Program-made: the position numbers and the translations under genes
Shown: piece by piece, positions 11,850 through 21,536 of the stretch
Layout of the letters: each line of letters begins with the position of its first letter
Numbering within the stretch: the stretch's first letter is position 1
The notes under the pieces: generated by a model
Seen by the model: the letters and a program-made list of their open reading frames with translations, nothing else
Database searches by the model: none
Told to the model about the DNA's origin: nothing
Assembly (NCBI GenBank): GCA_016192425.1
Contig: JACPUE010000023.1
Coordinates: 43,525 to 107,524, forward strand
Direction: 5' to 3'
DNA: 64,000 nucleotides
Source of the DNA: Burkholderiales bacterium
GTDB taxonomy: Bacteria; Pseudomonadota; Gammaproteobacteria; Burkholderiales; Burkholderiaceae_C

Positions 11850-13772
11850 ATGGATGCCATCAGCAGTTTCACCGCGCGCTATGCCCGTTCGCGTGAAGAG
11901 GAAATGTCCATCGACGAGTACCTCGCCGAATGCAAACGTGAGCCCATGGCCTATGCCACGGCCGCCCAGCGCATGCTCGCCGCCATTGGCGATCCCGAGA
12001 TGGTGGACACGCGCAACGACCCGCGCCTGTCGCGCATCTTTGCCAACAAGGTCATCAAGCGCTACCCGGCGTTTGCCGAGTTCTACGGCATGGAAGACGC
12101 CATCGAGCAGGTGGTGAGCTTCTTCCGCCATGCGGCCCAGGGGCTGGAGGAGCGCAAGCAGATTCTTTACCTGCTGGGGCCCGTGGGCGGGGGCAAGAGT
12201 TCCATTGCCGAGCGGCTCAAGTACCTGATGCAGAGGGTGCCGTTTTATGCGCTCAAGGGCTCGCCGGTGAATGAGTCGCCCCTGGGCCTGTTCGACACGG
12301 TGGAAGACGGGCCGGTGCTCGAAGAGCAGTTCGGCATCCCTCGGCGCTACCTGCAGCGCGTGCTCTCGCCCTGGGCCGTCAAGCGCCTGGAGGAATTCGG
12401 CGGCGACATCCGCCAGTTCCGCGTGGTCAAGCGCTACCCCAGCATCCTCAAGCAGGTGGGCATTGCCAAGACCGAGCCGGGCGACGAGAACAACCAGGAC
12501 ATCTCCAGCCTGGTGGGCAAGGTCGATATCCGCAAGCTCGAAAGCTTTGCACAGGACGATACCGACGCCTACAGCTACAGCGGCGGCCTGTGCCTGGCCA
12601 ACCAGGGGCTGCTGGAATTCGTGGAAATGTTCAAGGCGCCCATCAAGGTGCTGCACCCCCTGCTCACCGCCACGCAGGAGGGCAACTACAAGGGCACCGA
12701 GGGCTTTGGCGCCATTCCGTTTGACGGCGTGGTGCTGGCACACAGCAACGAGAGCGAGTGGAAGGCCTTCCGCAACAACAAGAACAACGAGGCCTTCCTG
12801 GATCGCATCTACATCGTCAAGGTGCCGTACTGCCTGCGTGTGAGCGAGGAAACCCGCATTTACGAAAAGCTCATCCGCGAATCGTCGCTGGGCCATGCGG
12901 TGTGCGCGCCGGGCACGCTCAAGATGATGGCGCAGTTTGCCGTGCTCACGCGCCTGAAGGAGCCCGAGAACTCCAGCATCTTCAGCAAGATGCAGGTGTA
13001 CGACGGTGAGAGCCTGAAAGACACCGACCCGCGCGCCAAGAGCTACCAGGAGTACCGCGACTACGCGGGCGTGGACGAAGGCATGACCGGCATCTCCACG
13101 CGCTTCGCGTTCAAGATCCTGTCCAAGGTGTTCAACTTCGACAGCGCCGAGGTGGCCGCCAACCCGGTGCACCTGATGTACGTGCTGGAGCAGCAGATCG
13201 AGCGTGAGCAGTTCCCGGCCGAGCAGGAGACCAAGTACACCGGCTACATCAAGGAATACCTTTCGCCGCGCTATGCCGAGTTCATCGGCAAGGAAATCCA
13301 GACCGCCTACCTGGAGAGCTACAGCGAATACGGCCAGAACATCTTCGACCGCTACGTCACCTATGCCGACTACTGGATCCAGGACAACGAGTACCGCGAC
13401 ACCGACACCGGCGAGGTGTTCGACCGCGGCGCGCTCAACGCAGAGCTGGAGAAGATCGAAAAGCCCGCGGGCATTGCCAACCCCAAGGACTTCCGCAACG
13501 AGATCGTCAACTTCGTGCTGCGCGCGCGGGCCAACCACCAGGGCAAAAACCCCAGCTGGACCAGCTACGAAAAGCTGCGCCTGGTGATCGAGAAGAAGAT
13601 GTTCTCCAACACCGAGGAGCTGCTGCCCGTCATCAGCTTCAACGCCAAGGCCAGCGCCGAGGAGGCCAAGAAGCACGAGGACTTCGTCACCCGCATGGTG
13701 GACAAGGGCTACACGCCCAAGCAGGTGCGGTTGTTGTGTGAGTGGTACTTGCGCGTTCGCAAAAGCAGCTAG
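11850..13772 (+). CDS. prkA: PrkA/YeaG-family serine protein kinase
   Basis: A 640-residue protein matching E. coli YeaG in length. The N-terminal AAA part has a Walker A LLGPVGGGKSSIAERL near residue 105; the C-terminal PrkA domain includes the region ending KQVRLLCEWYLRVRKSS. ATG 11850 follows a strong AGGAGG at 11839-11844. It heads the prkA-yeaH-spoVR set conserved across proteobacteria and linked in E. coli to stationary phase and nutrient stress. I saw no convincing sigma-54 or sigma-38 promoter in the 251 nt upstream, which hold no gene. Confidence 0.95.
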   Translation: MDAISSFTARYARSREEEMSIDEYLAECKREPMAYATAAQRMLAAIGDPEMVDTRNDPRLSRIFANKVIKRYPAFAEFYGMEDAIEQVVSFFRHAAQGLEERKQILYLLGPVGGGKSSIAERLKYLMQRVPFYALKGSPVNESPLGLFDTVEDGPVLEEQFGIPRRYLQRVLSPWAVKRLEEFGGDIRQFRVVKRYPSILKQVGIAKTEPGDENNQDISSLVGKVDIRKLESFAQDDTDAYSYSGGLCLANQGLLEFVEMFKAPIKVLHPLLTATQEGNYKGTEGFGAIPFDGVVLAHSNESEWKAFRNNKNNEAFLDRIYIVKVPYCLRVSEETRIYEKLIRESSLGHAVCAPGTLKMMAQFAVLTRLKEPENSSIFSKMQVYDGESLKDTDPRAKSYQEYRDYAGVDEGMTGISTRFAFKILSKVFNFDSAEVAANPVHLMYVLEQQIEREQFPAEQETKYTGYIKEYLSPRYAEFIGKEIQTAYLESYSEYGQNIFDRYVTYADYWIQDNEYRDTDTGEVFDRGALNAELEKIEKPAGIANPKDFRNEIVNFVLRARANHQGKNPSWTSYEKLRLVIEKKMFSNTEELLPVISFNAKASAEEAKKHEDFVTRMVDKGYTPKQVRLLCEWYLRVRKSS

Positions 13773-13823
13773 ACCCTGCGGTGGCTGCCCCAGGGCAGCG
13801 CCGTGGGATTGCATGGGGGCAAG

Positions 13824-15089
13824 ATGGCATTGCAAATCATCGACCGCAGGCTTGCAGGCAAGAACAAGTCGGTGGGCAACCGCGAGCGCTTTGTTCGTCG
13901 CTACAAGGAGCAGATCGCCGAGGCCGTGCGCCGCGCCGTCTCACAGCGCGACATCCGCAATATCGAGGGTGCGGAAAACATCACTATTCCCCGCAAGGAC
14001 ATCAGCGAACCCATCTTCCACCACGGCCAGGGCGGCGTGCGCGACGTGGTGCACCCTGGCAACACCGACCATGTGCGTGGCGATCGCATCCAGCGTCCCC
14101 AGGGCGGCCAGGGCAGCGGCTCGCAGGCCAGCGACAGCGGCGAGGGCGAGGACGACTTCACCTTCACGCTCACCAAGGAAGAGTTCATGCAGCTCTTTTT
14201 TGAAGACCTGGCCCTGCCGCACCTGCTGCGCACCCACATTGGCGACAACCCGCAGTGGAAGAGCCGCCGCGCGGGCTACAGCCAGGACGGCACGCCCAAC
14301 AACCTGGCCGTGGTGCGCACCATGCGCGGCGCTTTGGGGCGGCGCATTGCACTGACCAACGCACCGCAGCGCGAACTGCAGGCGCTGCAGGATGAGCTCG
14401 ACGCCCTGCTGGCCCAGGACGACGGCACCAGCGAGGCTGTGGCCCAGTTGCAATGCCAGATCCTGAAGCTGCGCGAGCGCATCGGCAAGGTGCCGTACCT
14501 GGATCCCATCGACCTGCGCTTTCGGGCGCGCGCCAGGGTGCCCGTGCCCAACAGCCAGGCCGTGATGTTCTGCGTGATGGACGTGTCCGGCTCCATGGAC
14601 CAGGCGCGCAAGGACCTGGCCAAGCGCTTTTTCATCCTGCTGTACCTGTTCTTGACGCGGCACTACGACAAGATCGACATCGTCTTCATCCGCCACCACA
14701 CCCAGGCCACCGAGGTGAGTGAAGAACAGTTCTTCCACTCCACGGAAAGCGGCGGCACGGTAGTGAGCAGCGCCTTGGTGCTGCTGGACCAGATCATCCG
14801 TGCGCGTTACCCGGTGGAGGACTGGAACATCTACGTCGCCCAGGCCAGCGACGGCGACAACTTCAGCAACGACAGCGGAAACTGCCGCAACCTGCTGGCC
14901 GAAAAAATCCTGCCGCTGGTGCGCTACTTTGCCTACGTGCAGGTGGCCGAGGAAGAGCAGAACCTTTGGGACGAATACAGCCAACTGCTCCCCTGGTTTG
15001 CCCACTTTGCCATGCGCAAGGTGTCCGACCCGAGCGAGATCTACCCGGTCTTCCGCGACCTCTTCAAAAAGGAGGGGGTGCAGGTATGA
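13824..15089 (+). CDS. yeaH: YeaH-family (DUF444) protein with von Willebrand-like fold
   Basis: A 421-residue DUF444 protein. MALQIIDRRLAGKNKSVGNR is the standard N-terminus, so ATG 13824 is used rather than 13803. A glycine/serine-rich acidic linker (GGQGSGSQASDSGEGEDD) follows, and the C-terminal half has a metal-site-like DVSGSMD, as in von Willebrand factor A domains. The biochemical role is unknown; it is always coupled to PrkA and SpoVR. It lies 51 nt after prkA and overlaps spoVR by four bases (ATGA), indicating translational coupling. Confidence 0.94.
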   Translation: MALQIIDRRLAGKNKSVGNRERFVRRYKEQIAEAVRRAVSQRDIRNIEGAENITIPRKDISEPIFHHGQGGVRDVVHPGNTDHVRGDRIQRPQGGQGSGSQASDSGEGEDDFTFTLTKEEFMQLFFEDLALPHLLRTHIGDNPQWKSRRAGYSQDGTPNNLAVVRTMRGALGRRIALTNAPQRELQALQDELDALLAQDDGTSEAVAQLQCQILKLRERIGKVPYLDPIDLRFRARARVPVPNSQAVMFCVMDVSGSMDQARKDLAKRFFILLYLFLTRHYDKIDIVFIRHHTQATEVSEEQFFHSTESGGTVVSSALVLLDQIIRARYPVEDWNIYVAQASDGDNFSNDSGNCRNLLAEKILPLVRYFAYVQVAEEEQNLWDEYSQLLPWFAHFAMRKVSDPSEIYPVFRDLFKKEGVQV

Positions 15090-16699
15090 ACATGACCCAA
15101 TACCCCGTGCTGGAGCGCCGCCTGGGCGACAACCCCTGGAAGGCCGCCGCCGTGGGCGAGCGCCGCCACCGCGCGGTGCCGCAAGCGCCGCTGCCCGCAG
15201 GGCAGCGCCCCGCGCAGCCGCTGCCCGACCCCAGCGACTGGACGTTTGACCTGATCGAGCGTTACCACAGCGCCATTGCCGCCACCGCAGAGCGCTTCGG
15301 GCTGGACACCTACCCCAACCAGCTGGAGATCATCAGTGCCGAGCAAATGATGGACGCCTACGCCAGCGTAGGCATGCCGGTCAACTACCGGCACTGGAGC
15401 TATGGCAAGGAGTTTCTGGCCACCGAGCGGCGCTACCGGCGCGGGCACATGGGGCTGGCGTATGAAATCGTCATCAACTCCAACCCCTGCATCAGCTACC
15501 TCATGGAAGAAAACACCACCGCCATGCAGGCGCTGGTGATCGCCCATGCGGCCTATGGGCACAACAGCTTCTTCAAGGGCAACTACCTGTTCCGCATGTG
15601 GACGGACGCGTCCAGCATCATCGACTACCTGGTCTATGCCAAGGACTTCATCGCCCAGTGCGAGGAGCGCTATGGCCTGGAGACGGTGGAGCAGTTGCTC
15701 GACTCCTGCCACGCGCTGTCCAACTTCGGGGTGGACCGCTACCGCCGCCCCTCCAAGAAAAGCCTGGCGCGCGAACGCCAGGAGCGCGCGCAGCGCGAAG
15801 CCTACGCGCAGCAGCAGGTCAACGAGTTGTGGCGTACCCTGCCTGCGCGTCCCGGCAAGGAGCCGCTGGCCCAGCAGGCCGAGCGTTTCCCCGCCGAGCC
15901 GCAGGAAAACATCCTGTACTTCATCGAAAAAAATGCGCCCTTGCTGGAGCCCTGGCAGCGCGAGGTGGTGCGCATCGTGCGCAAGATCGCACAGTACTTC
16001 TACCCGCAGCGCCAGACGCAGGTCATGAACGAGGGCTGGGCCACCTTCTGGCATTACACCTTGCTGAGCACCTTGTACGACGAGGGCTACCTGACCGATG
16101 GCGTCATGCTCGAATGGCTGGGCTCACACACCAACGTGGTGTTTCAGCCCCCCGCCGGGCACCGCGCGTACAGCGGCATCAACCCCTATGCGCTGGGGTT
16201 TTCGATGTACCGTGATATCCAGCGCATCTGCCAGAACCCTACCGAGGAAGACCGGCGCTGGTTCCCCGACATGGCGGGCACACCCTGGCTGCCCGCGCTG
16301 GACCACGCCATGCACAACTTCAAGGACGAGAGCTTCGTGGGCCAGTTCCTCAGCCCGCACCTGATGCGCGAGATGCGCCTGTTTGCCATCCACGACGATG
16401 CCTCCCGGCCTGAACTGGAGGTCAGCGCTATCCACGACGAAGACGGCTACCGGGCCTTGCGCCAGATTCTGTCGCAACAGTACGACCTGGGCACGCGCGA
16501 GCCCAACATCCAGGTCTGGAACGTGAACCTGCGCGGCGACCGCAGCCTCACCCTGCGCCACACCCAGTACCAGGGCCGCCCCCTGGCCGATGACACGCTG
16601 GAAGTGCTCAAGCACGTGGCACGCCTGTGGGGCTTTGGTGTGCAGATTGAGAGTGTGGATGCCTATGGCAACCACCCGGTGCTGCTGCACAAAATTTAG
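15086..16699 (+). CDS. SpoVR-family protein
   Basis: A 537-residue SpoVR-like protein (E. coli YcgB), a family of unknown activity named from a B. subtilis spore cortex gene. Typical stretches are MNYGWATFWHY-like NEGWATFWHYTLL near residue 315 and the C-terminal LRHTQYQGRPL. ATG 15086 overlaps the yeaH stop and is preceded by AAAAAGGAGG. Open frame further upstream is overlap with yeaH and was discarded. The gene closes the prkA-yeaH-spoVR operon. No spore genes are expected in this organism, so a stress-related role is more plausible. Confidence 0.94.
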   Translation: MNMTQYPVLERRLGDNPWKAAAVGERRHRAVPQAPLPAGQRPAQPLPDPSDWTFDLIERYHSAIAATAERFGLDTYPNQLEIISAEQMMDAYASVGMPVNYRHWSYGKEFLATERRYRRGHMGLAYEIVINSNPCISYLMEENTTAMQALVIAHAAYGHNSFFKGNYLFRMWTDASSIIDYLVYAKDFIAQCEERYGLETVEQLLDSCHALSNFGVDRYRRPSKKSLARERQERAQREAYAQQQVNELWRTLPARPGKEPLAQQAERFPAEPQENILYFIEKNAPLLEPWQREVVRIVRKIAQYFYPQRQTQVMNEGWATFWHYTLLSTLYDEGYLTDGVMLEWLGSHTNVVFQPPAGHRAYSGINPYALGFSMYRDIQRICQNPTEEDRRWFPDMAGTPWLPALDHAMHNFKDESFVGQFLSPHLMREMRLFAIHDDASRPELEVSAIHDEDGYRALRQILSQQYDLGTREPNIQVWNVNLRGDRSLTLRHTQYQGRPLADDTLEVLKHVARLWGFGVQIESVDAYGNHPVLLHKI

Positions 16700-16880
16700 A
16701 AACACCCCCTGGGTCGCCTTTGGCGCCTTCCCCCCCGCTCTCGCATCGCTTTGCGCTGCGGGCAGGGGGATGACGCTCCCAGCGCACGCAATCGAAGCGC
16801 CGCCTAGGCGGCTTGGCGGCCCTTGCGCGGGAGCACTGGCCTGGGCTGCGCCCGCTTCAAGCGTGGTCGGTGCAGCGTGT
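16700..16880. repeat. GC-rich intergenic dispersed-repeat candidate
   Basis: This gap after spoVR holds no gene. It starts CACCCCCTGGGTCGCC, includes a perfect palindrome GCCGCCTAGGCGGC near 16801-16814, and pairs CCCCC with GGGGG across 16728-16770. The closing words GGCCTGGGCTGCGCCCGC and CTTCAAGCGTGGTC are ones I recall from intergenic repeats in Comamonadaceae genomes. Only one copy is present here, so repetition rests on recollection. Confidence 0.45.
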
Positions 16881-16891
16881 GGGCGTGTCGT

Positions 16892-17788
16892 CTATGTCAA
16901 TACGTGCAGCGGGATGTCCTCGGCGCGGGCCAGGGCTTCGAGCTGGGCGCGGGTCTGGCCTTGCAGGAAGCGGGCGATGGCTTCGTGGGTGCTGGCGGCG
17001 CGCAGGTGTTCTGCGTCGCCCTGCGCTGCCAGGCCCGCGGCGGCGCAGAGGCGGGCGGCGAAGTGCGGCTCCAGCGCGGCCACGGCCACGCGGCCATCCT
17101 GGCAGGGGTAGATGCGGTAGCCCGCATGGGCGCCGCCCACGTCGCCCTGCGGTGTGGTCAGGCCCCAGTGCAGCGGCAGGGCCAGCCACTGTGCGGCTTC
17201 GGCCAGGCCCACTTCAATGCACACGCCCGCGCCTTGCTGGCTGCGCGCCAGCAGCGCCTGCAGTACGGCTTCGCTGGCCACCAGTGCGCCCGCCATGTCG
17301 GCAAACAGGGTGGGCGGCACCTGCAGGCCTGCCAGCAGCCCGGCTTCGGCCTGGTAGGTGAGGTCGTGGCCGGGCTCTTCGGCACGTTCGCCCAGCGCAC
17401 CGACGATGCGCACCAGCGACAGCCGCGGGTAGCGCGCCTGCAGCGCTTCCCAGCCCAGCCCCAGCTTGGCCAGGGCCGAGGGGCGGAAGGACGTGATCAG
17501 CACATCGGTGCGCGCCAGTTCGGCGTGCAGTGCGGCCTGGCCTTCGTCGGTCTTGAGGTGGGCGTGCAGCACGCGCACGCCTTGGTGCAGGCCTGCATAG
17601 GCAGTGGGGCTGTAGATGCCCATGGGGTCGGCGCTGGCATGGCCCGGCGCGGGGGGCGGCTCCAGCTTGGTGCATTCGGCGCCCATGCGCGCGCAGCGCA
17701 GCAGGGCGGCAGGGCCGGGCAGGTTGAGCGCCAGGCTCAGGACGCGGGTGCCTTGCAGGGGCGTGGGGTGGGCTGCAGTGTCGGGCAT
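16892..17788 (-). CDS. Short CaiB/BaiF-family CoA-transferase-like protein
   Basis: A 298-residue family III CoA-transferase homologue, short against the usual 360-400 residues. The start of the fold is recognisable (LQGTRVLSLALNLPGPAALL), as is DLTYQAEAGLLAGL where the catalytic aspartate of the family sits. The C-terminal part is compressed and ends soon after GGAHAGYRIYPCQDGRVAVA. ATG 17788 is the natural start. The frame continues upstream to an ATG at 17842 that is supplied entirely by a dispersed element, so an 18-residue repeat-derived extension is possible. Activity is uncertain given the length. Confidence 0.75.
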   Translation of the reverse strand: MPDTAAHPTPLQGTRVLSLALNLPGPAALLRCARMGAECTKLEPPPAPGHASADPMGIYSPTAYAGLHQGVRVLHAHLKTDEGQAALHAELARTDVLITSFRPSALAKLGLGWEALQARYPRLSLVRIVGALGERAEEPGHDLTYQAEAGLLAGLQVPPTLFADMAGALVASEAVLQALLARSQQGAGVCIEVGLAEAAQWLALPLHWGLTTPQGDVGGAHAGYRIYPCQDGRVAVAALEPHFAARLCAAAGLAAQGDAEHLRAASTHEAIARFLQGQTRAQLEALARAEDIPLHVLT

Positions 17789-17790
17789 AA

Positions 17791-17853
17791 TTGCTATAAA
17801 AATAATAGCTGCTAGCGCTTGATGGACGGGCGCTGTAGCCATATTTTGCTCAG
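17791..17853 (+). repeat. Dispersed 60-nt element, copy 2, forward, intergenic
   Basis: The core at 17805-17832 reads ATAGCTGCTAGCGCTTGA and ends GGACGGGCG; the right flank runs TATTTTGCTCAG. It lies between the CaiB-like gene start and the tyrB terminator. Read on the minus strand it is open in the same phase as the coding copies in aceF and lpdA, from an ATG at 17842. Confidence 0.8.
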
Positions 17854-17876
17854 AAAAAAACCGCCCGCAGGCGGCT
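17853..17876 (-). terminator. Rho-independent terminator of tyrB
   Basis: On the minus strand GCCGCCTGCGGGCGGT is followed by a run of T, 35 nt beyond the tyrB stop. The stem is short and GC-rich with a clear U-tract. Confidence 0.75.
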
Positions 17877-17911
17877 CGGGGTTGGCGCCATGGTAGCGCC
17901 GGCTGGCGGTG

Positions 17912-19108
17912 TTACACCACCTTGGCAATGGCCTGGCAGACGTAGTCGATGTTCTTGCTGTTGAGCGCAGCCACGCACATGCGGCCGGTGTCGGTGCCGT
18001 ACACGCCGAACTCGCTGCGCAGGCGCACCATCTGGTCCTTGGACAGGCCCGAGTAGCTGAACATGCCGATCTGCGTGGTGATGAAGGACATGTCCTGCTG
18101 CACACCGGCGGCCTTGAGGCCGTCCACCAGCTTCTGGCGCATGGCCTTGATGCGCACGCGCATTTCGCCCAGTTCCTTTTCCCACAGGGCGCGCAGTTCG
18201 GGGTTGCCCAACACTGCGGCCACCACGGCGCCGCCGTGCGTGGGAGGGTTGGAGTAGTTGGTGCGGATGACGACCTTGAGCTGGCTCAGCACGCGGTCGG
18301 CTTCTTCCTTGTTCGATGCCACCACCGACAGGGCGCCCACGCGCTCGCCGTACAGGCTGAAGCTCTTGGAGAACGAGGTCGAGACGAAGATGTTGAGCCC
18401 GGCGGCCACGAATTTGCCGACCACGGCGCCGTCTTCCTGGATGCCATGGCCAAAGCCCTGGTAGGCCATGTCCAGGAATGCAGTCAGGCCCTTGGCCTTG
18501 ACGGCGGCAATCACCTGGTCCCACTGCGCGGCCGTCAGGTCGTAGCCCGTGGGGTTGTGGCAGCAGGCGTGCAGCACGACGATGGTGCCGGGCGCGGCGG
18601 CGTTCAGGTCGGCCAGCATGCCGTCGAAGTTGACCGAGCGCGTGGCGGCGTCGTAGTAGCGGTAGCTGCCCACCTCAAAGCCCGCGTTCTGGAAGATGGC
18701 GCGGTGGTTTTCCCAGCTCGGGTCGGAGATCAGCACCTTGGCCTGGGGGCTGATTTTCTTGAGGAAGTCGGCACCGATCTTGAGGCCGCCGGTACCGCCA
18801 ATGGCCTGCACCGTGGACACGCGGCCCGACTTCACCACGTCGGTTTCGGCGCCGAACACCAGGGCCTTGACGGCGTTGTCGTAGGCCGCGATGCCGTCGA
18901 TGGGCAGGTAGCCGCGCGGTGCGGCCTTGTCCATCAGGGCTTTTTCGGCGGCTTGCACGCAGGCCAGCAGCGGCAGCTTGCCGTTGTCGTCGAAGTACAC
19001 GCCCACGCCCAGGTTGACCTTGTGGGGGTTGGTGTCGGCGTTGTATTGCTCGTTGAGACCCAGGATGGGGTCGCGGGGGGCCATTTCGACGGCGGAGAAC
19101 AGAGACAT
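17912..19108 (-). CDS. tyrB: Aromatic/aspartate aminotransferase
   Basis: A 398-residue class I PLP aminotransferase of the AspC/TyrB group, which moves an amino group between aspartate or aromatic amino acids and 2-oxoglutarate. CCHNPTGYDLT near residue 190 and the Schiff-base lysine in STSFSKSFSLYGERVG near residue 253 are visible, with the substrate arginine region in MFSYSGL...TGRMCVAAL. Length and motifs fit a complete enzyme. It is monocistronic, divergent from uvrB, and ends at a clear terminator. AspC and TyrB cannot be separated from sequence alone. Confidence 0.93.
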   Translation of the reverse strand: MSLFSAVEMAPRDPILGLNEQYNADTNPHKVNLGVGVYFDDNGKLPLLACVQAAEKALMDKAAPRGYLPIDGIAAYDNAVKALVFGAETDVVKSGRVSTVQAIGGTGGLKIGADFLKKISPQAKVLISDPSWENHRAIFQNAGFEVGSYRYYDAATRSVNFDGMLADLNAAAPGTIVVLHACCHNPTGYDLTAAQWDQVIAAVKAKGLTAFLDMAYQGFGHGIQEDGAVVGKFVAAGLNIFVSTSFSKSFSLYGERVGALSVVASNKEEADRVLSQLKVVIRTNYSNPPTHGGAVVAAVLGNPELRALWEKELGEMRVRIKAMRQKLVDGLKAAGVQQDMSFITTQIGMFSYSGLSKDQMVRLRSEFGVYGTDTGRMCVAALNSKNIDYVCQAIAKVV

Positions 19109-19210
19109 GGAAAGTGTCCTTGGAGGGTGGAGGTGGCAGTCTGACCCCGGCTGCGGTAGGCTTTGGGGTTAACCCGAGATTTTAACGGCCTGCGCAGGTC
19201 GTACCACACT

Positions 19211-21310
19211 ATGTCCACGCCAGACACTCCCGCCGAGCCCGCACAGGGCCGTTTTGTCAGCTTTCCCGGCTCGCCGTTCGAGCTGTACCAGCCGTACCCG
19301 CCCGCGGGCGACCAGCCTGGCGCCATCGATCAGCTGGTCGAGGGCGTGAACGAGGGCGAGGTGTTCCAGACCCTGCTGGGCGTGACCGGCTCGGGCAAAA
19401 CCTTCACCATGGCCAACGTGATTGCCCGCCTGGGGCGGCCCGCCATCGTGTTTGCGCCCAACAAGACGCTGGCCGCGCAGCTCTACAGCGAGTTCCGCGA
19501 GTTCTTTCCGAAGAACGCGGTGGAATACTTCGTGAGCTACTACGACTACTACCAGCCCGAGGCTTATGTGCCCCAGCGCGACCTGTTCATCGAAAAGGAC
19601 AGCGCCGTCAACGAGCACATCGAGCAGATGCGCCTGTCGTGCACCAAAAGCCTGCTGGAGCGGCGCGACGTGGTGATCGTGGCCACGGTCTCGGCCATCT
19701 ACGGCATTGGCAAGCCCGAGAGCTACCACCGCATGGTGATGACGCTGCGCGCGGGCGACAAGCTGGGCCAGCGCGACGCCATTGCCCAGCTCGTGCGCAT
19801 GCAGTACCAGCGCAACGACATGGACTTTGCGCGCGGCAACTTCCGTGTGCGCGGCGACACCATTGACGTGTTCCCTGCCGAACACTCGGAGCTGGCCCTG
19901 CGCATCGAGCTGTTCGACGACGAGATCGAGAGCCTGCAACTGTTCGACCCGCTCACGGGCCGTGTGCGCCAGAGCATTCCGCGCTTTACCGTGTACCCCA
20001 GCAGCCACTACGTCACGCCGCGCGACCAGGTGCTGCTGGCGGTCGAGGCCATCAAGGCCGAACTGGCCGAGCGCCTGAAGCAACTGCTGGCGGACGGCAA
20101 GCTGGTGGAGGCGCAGCGCCTGGAGCAGCGCACGCGCTTCGACCTGGAGATGCTCAGCGAAGTCGGGCACTGCAAGGGCATCGAGAACTACTCGCGCCAC
20201 CTGGCAGGCACGGCAGAGGGCGAACCGCCGAGCACGCTGACTGACTATTTGCCGCGCGATGCGATCATGTTCCTGGACGAGAGCCACCAGATGATCGGCC
20301 AGCTCAACGCCATGTACAACGGTGACCGCCAGCGCAAGACCACGCTGGTGGAATACGGCTTTCGGCTGCCCAGCGCGCTGGACAACCGCCCGCCCAAATT
20401 CGAGGAATTCGAGCAGCGCATGCGCCAGGTGGTTTTTGTATCGGCCACACCGGCCGACTACGAAAAGCAGCACGCAGGCCAGGTGGTCGAGCAGGTGGTG
20501 CGGCCCACGGGCCTGGTGGACCCCGAGGTGGAGGTGCGCCCCGCCACCCACCAGGTGGACGACGTGCTGCAGGAGATCCGCATCCGCACCGAGCGGCGTG
20601 AGCGCGTGCTCGTGACCACGCTGACCAAGCGCATGGCCGAGCAGCTGACCGACTACCTCACCGACAACGGCGTGAAAGTGCGCTACCTGCACTCGGACGT
20701 GGACACCGTGGAGCGCGTGGAAATCATCCGCGACCTGCGTCTGGGCGCCTTCGACGTGCTGGTGGGCATCAACCTGCTGCGCGAGGGACTGGACATTCCC
20801 GAGGTCTCGCTCGTGGCCATTCTGGACGCCGACAAGGAAGGCTTCCTGCGCTCCGAGCGCAGCCTGATCCAGACCATCGGCCGCGCGGCGCGCAACCTCT
20901 CGGGCAAGGCCATTCTGTATGCCGACCGCGTGACCGACTCCATGGCGCGCGCCATCGGTGAGACCGAGCGGCGCCGCGCGCGGCAGATTGCCTTCAACGC
21001 CGAGCACGGCATCACGCCGCGCAGCATCGTCAAGCAGGTGCGCGACCTGATCGACGGCGTGTACAGCGAAAAAGCCGGCAAGGACGCCGAGCGGCTGGAG
21101 CAGGAAGCACTGCAGCGTGCGCGTGTGGAGGACATGTCCGAGAAAGACATCGCACGCGAGATCAAGCGCCTGGAAAAGCAGATGCTGGAGCATGCGCGCA
21201 ACCTCGAATTCGAGCAGGCTGCACGTGTGCGCGACCAGTTGGCGCGCCTCAAGGACCAGGTTTTTGGCGCCCACGGCCAGGACAATGTCCCCACGCCGGC
21301 ACCGGAATAA
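19211..21310 (+). CDS. uvrB: Excinuclease ABC subunit B
   Basis: A 699-residue UvrB, the helicase-like damage-verification subunit of nucleotide excision repair that takes DNA over from UvrA and recruits UvrC. Walker A is GVTGSGKT at residues 58-65, the beta-hairpin that probes the lesion includes [12 protein letters not shown], and the C-terminal UvrC-binding coiled coil is in [23 protein letters not shown] 19211 starts MSTPDTPAE; an in-frame ATG at 19163 lies in the shared upstream region with tyrB. The gene stands alone, followed by the iscR promoter region. Confidence 0.97.
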   Translation: MSTPDTPAEPAQGRFVSFPGSPFELYQPYPPAGDQPGAIDQLVEGVNEGEVFQTLLGVTGSGKTFTMANVIARLGRPAIVFAPNKTLAAQLYSEFREFFPKNAVEYFVSYYDYYQPEAYVPQRDLFIEKDSAVNEHIEQMRLSCTKSLLERRDVVIVATVSAIYGIGKPESYHRMVMTLRAGDKLGQRDAIAQLVRMQYQRNDMDFARGNFRVRGDTIDVFPAEHSELALRIELFDDEIESLQLFDPLTGRVRQSIPRFTVYPSSHYVTPRDQVLLAVEAIKAELAERLKQLLADGKLVEAQRLEQRTRFDLEMLSEVGHCKGIENYSRHLAGTAEGEPPSTLTDYLPRDAIMFLDESHQMIGQLNAMYNGDRQRKTTLVEYGFRLPSALDNRPPKFEEFEQRMRQVVFVSATPADYEKQHAGQVVEQVVRPTGLVDPEVEVRPATHQVDDVLQEIRIRTERRERVLVTTLTKRMAEQLTDYLTDNGVKVRYLHSDVDTVERVEIIRDLRLGAFDVLVGINLLREGLDIPEVSLVAILDADKEGFLRSERSLIQTIGRAARNLSGKAILYADRVTDSMARAIGETERRRARQIAFNAEHGITPRSIVKQVRDLIDGVYSEKAGKDAERLEQEALQRARVEDMSEKDIAREIKRLEKQMLEHARNLEFEQAARVRDQLARLKDQVFGAHGQDNVPTPAPE

Positions 21311-21360
21311 CAGGGCATTGCAACTTCAGCGGCGCTTTGCGACCGGGCGGTTTATTTACC

Positions 21361-21390
21361 CGACAAAAATAATCTGGAATCTGGTACAAT
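21361..21390 (+). promoter_or_regulatory. Candidate iscR promoter
   Basis: The AT-rich patch between uvrB and iscR has a good -10 box TACAAT at 21385-21390 and a weak CGACAA 18 nt upstream. The leader to the iscR ATG would be about 140 nt. An IscR type 1 site could not be made out by eye, although autorepression is usual for this operon. Confidence 0.45.
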
Positions 21391-21536
21391 TTGCGACACA
21401 AACAGAACAACACCCACGCGATGAAGGGTCTGCCAATCCGCAGGGCGGAGCAGAAAAACGGGCGGAGACGGACCTGCAGGCCATGAACCTTGCGGGCAAT
21501 TCATGAACCAACAAGCCACACAACAAGGAGCTTGCG

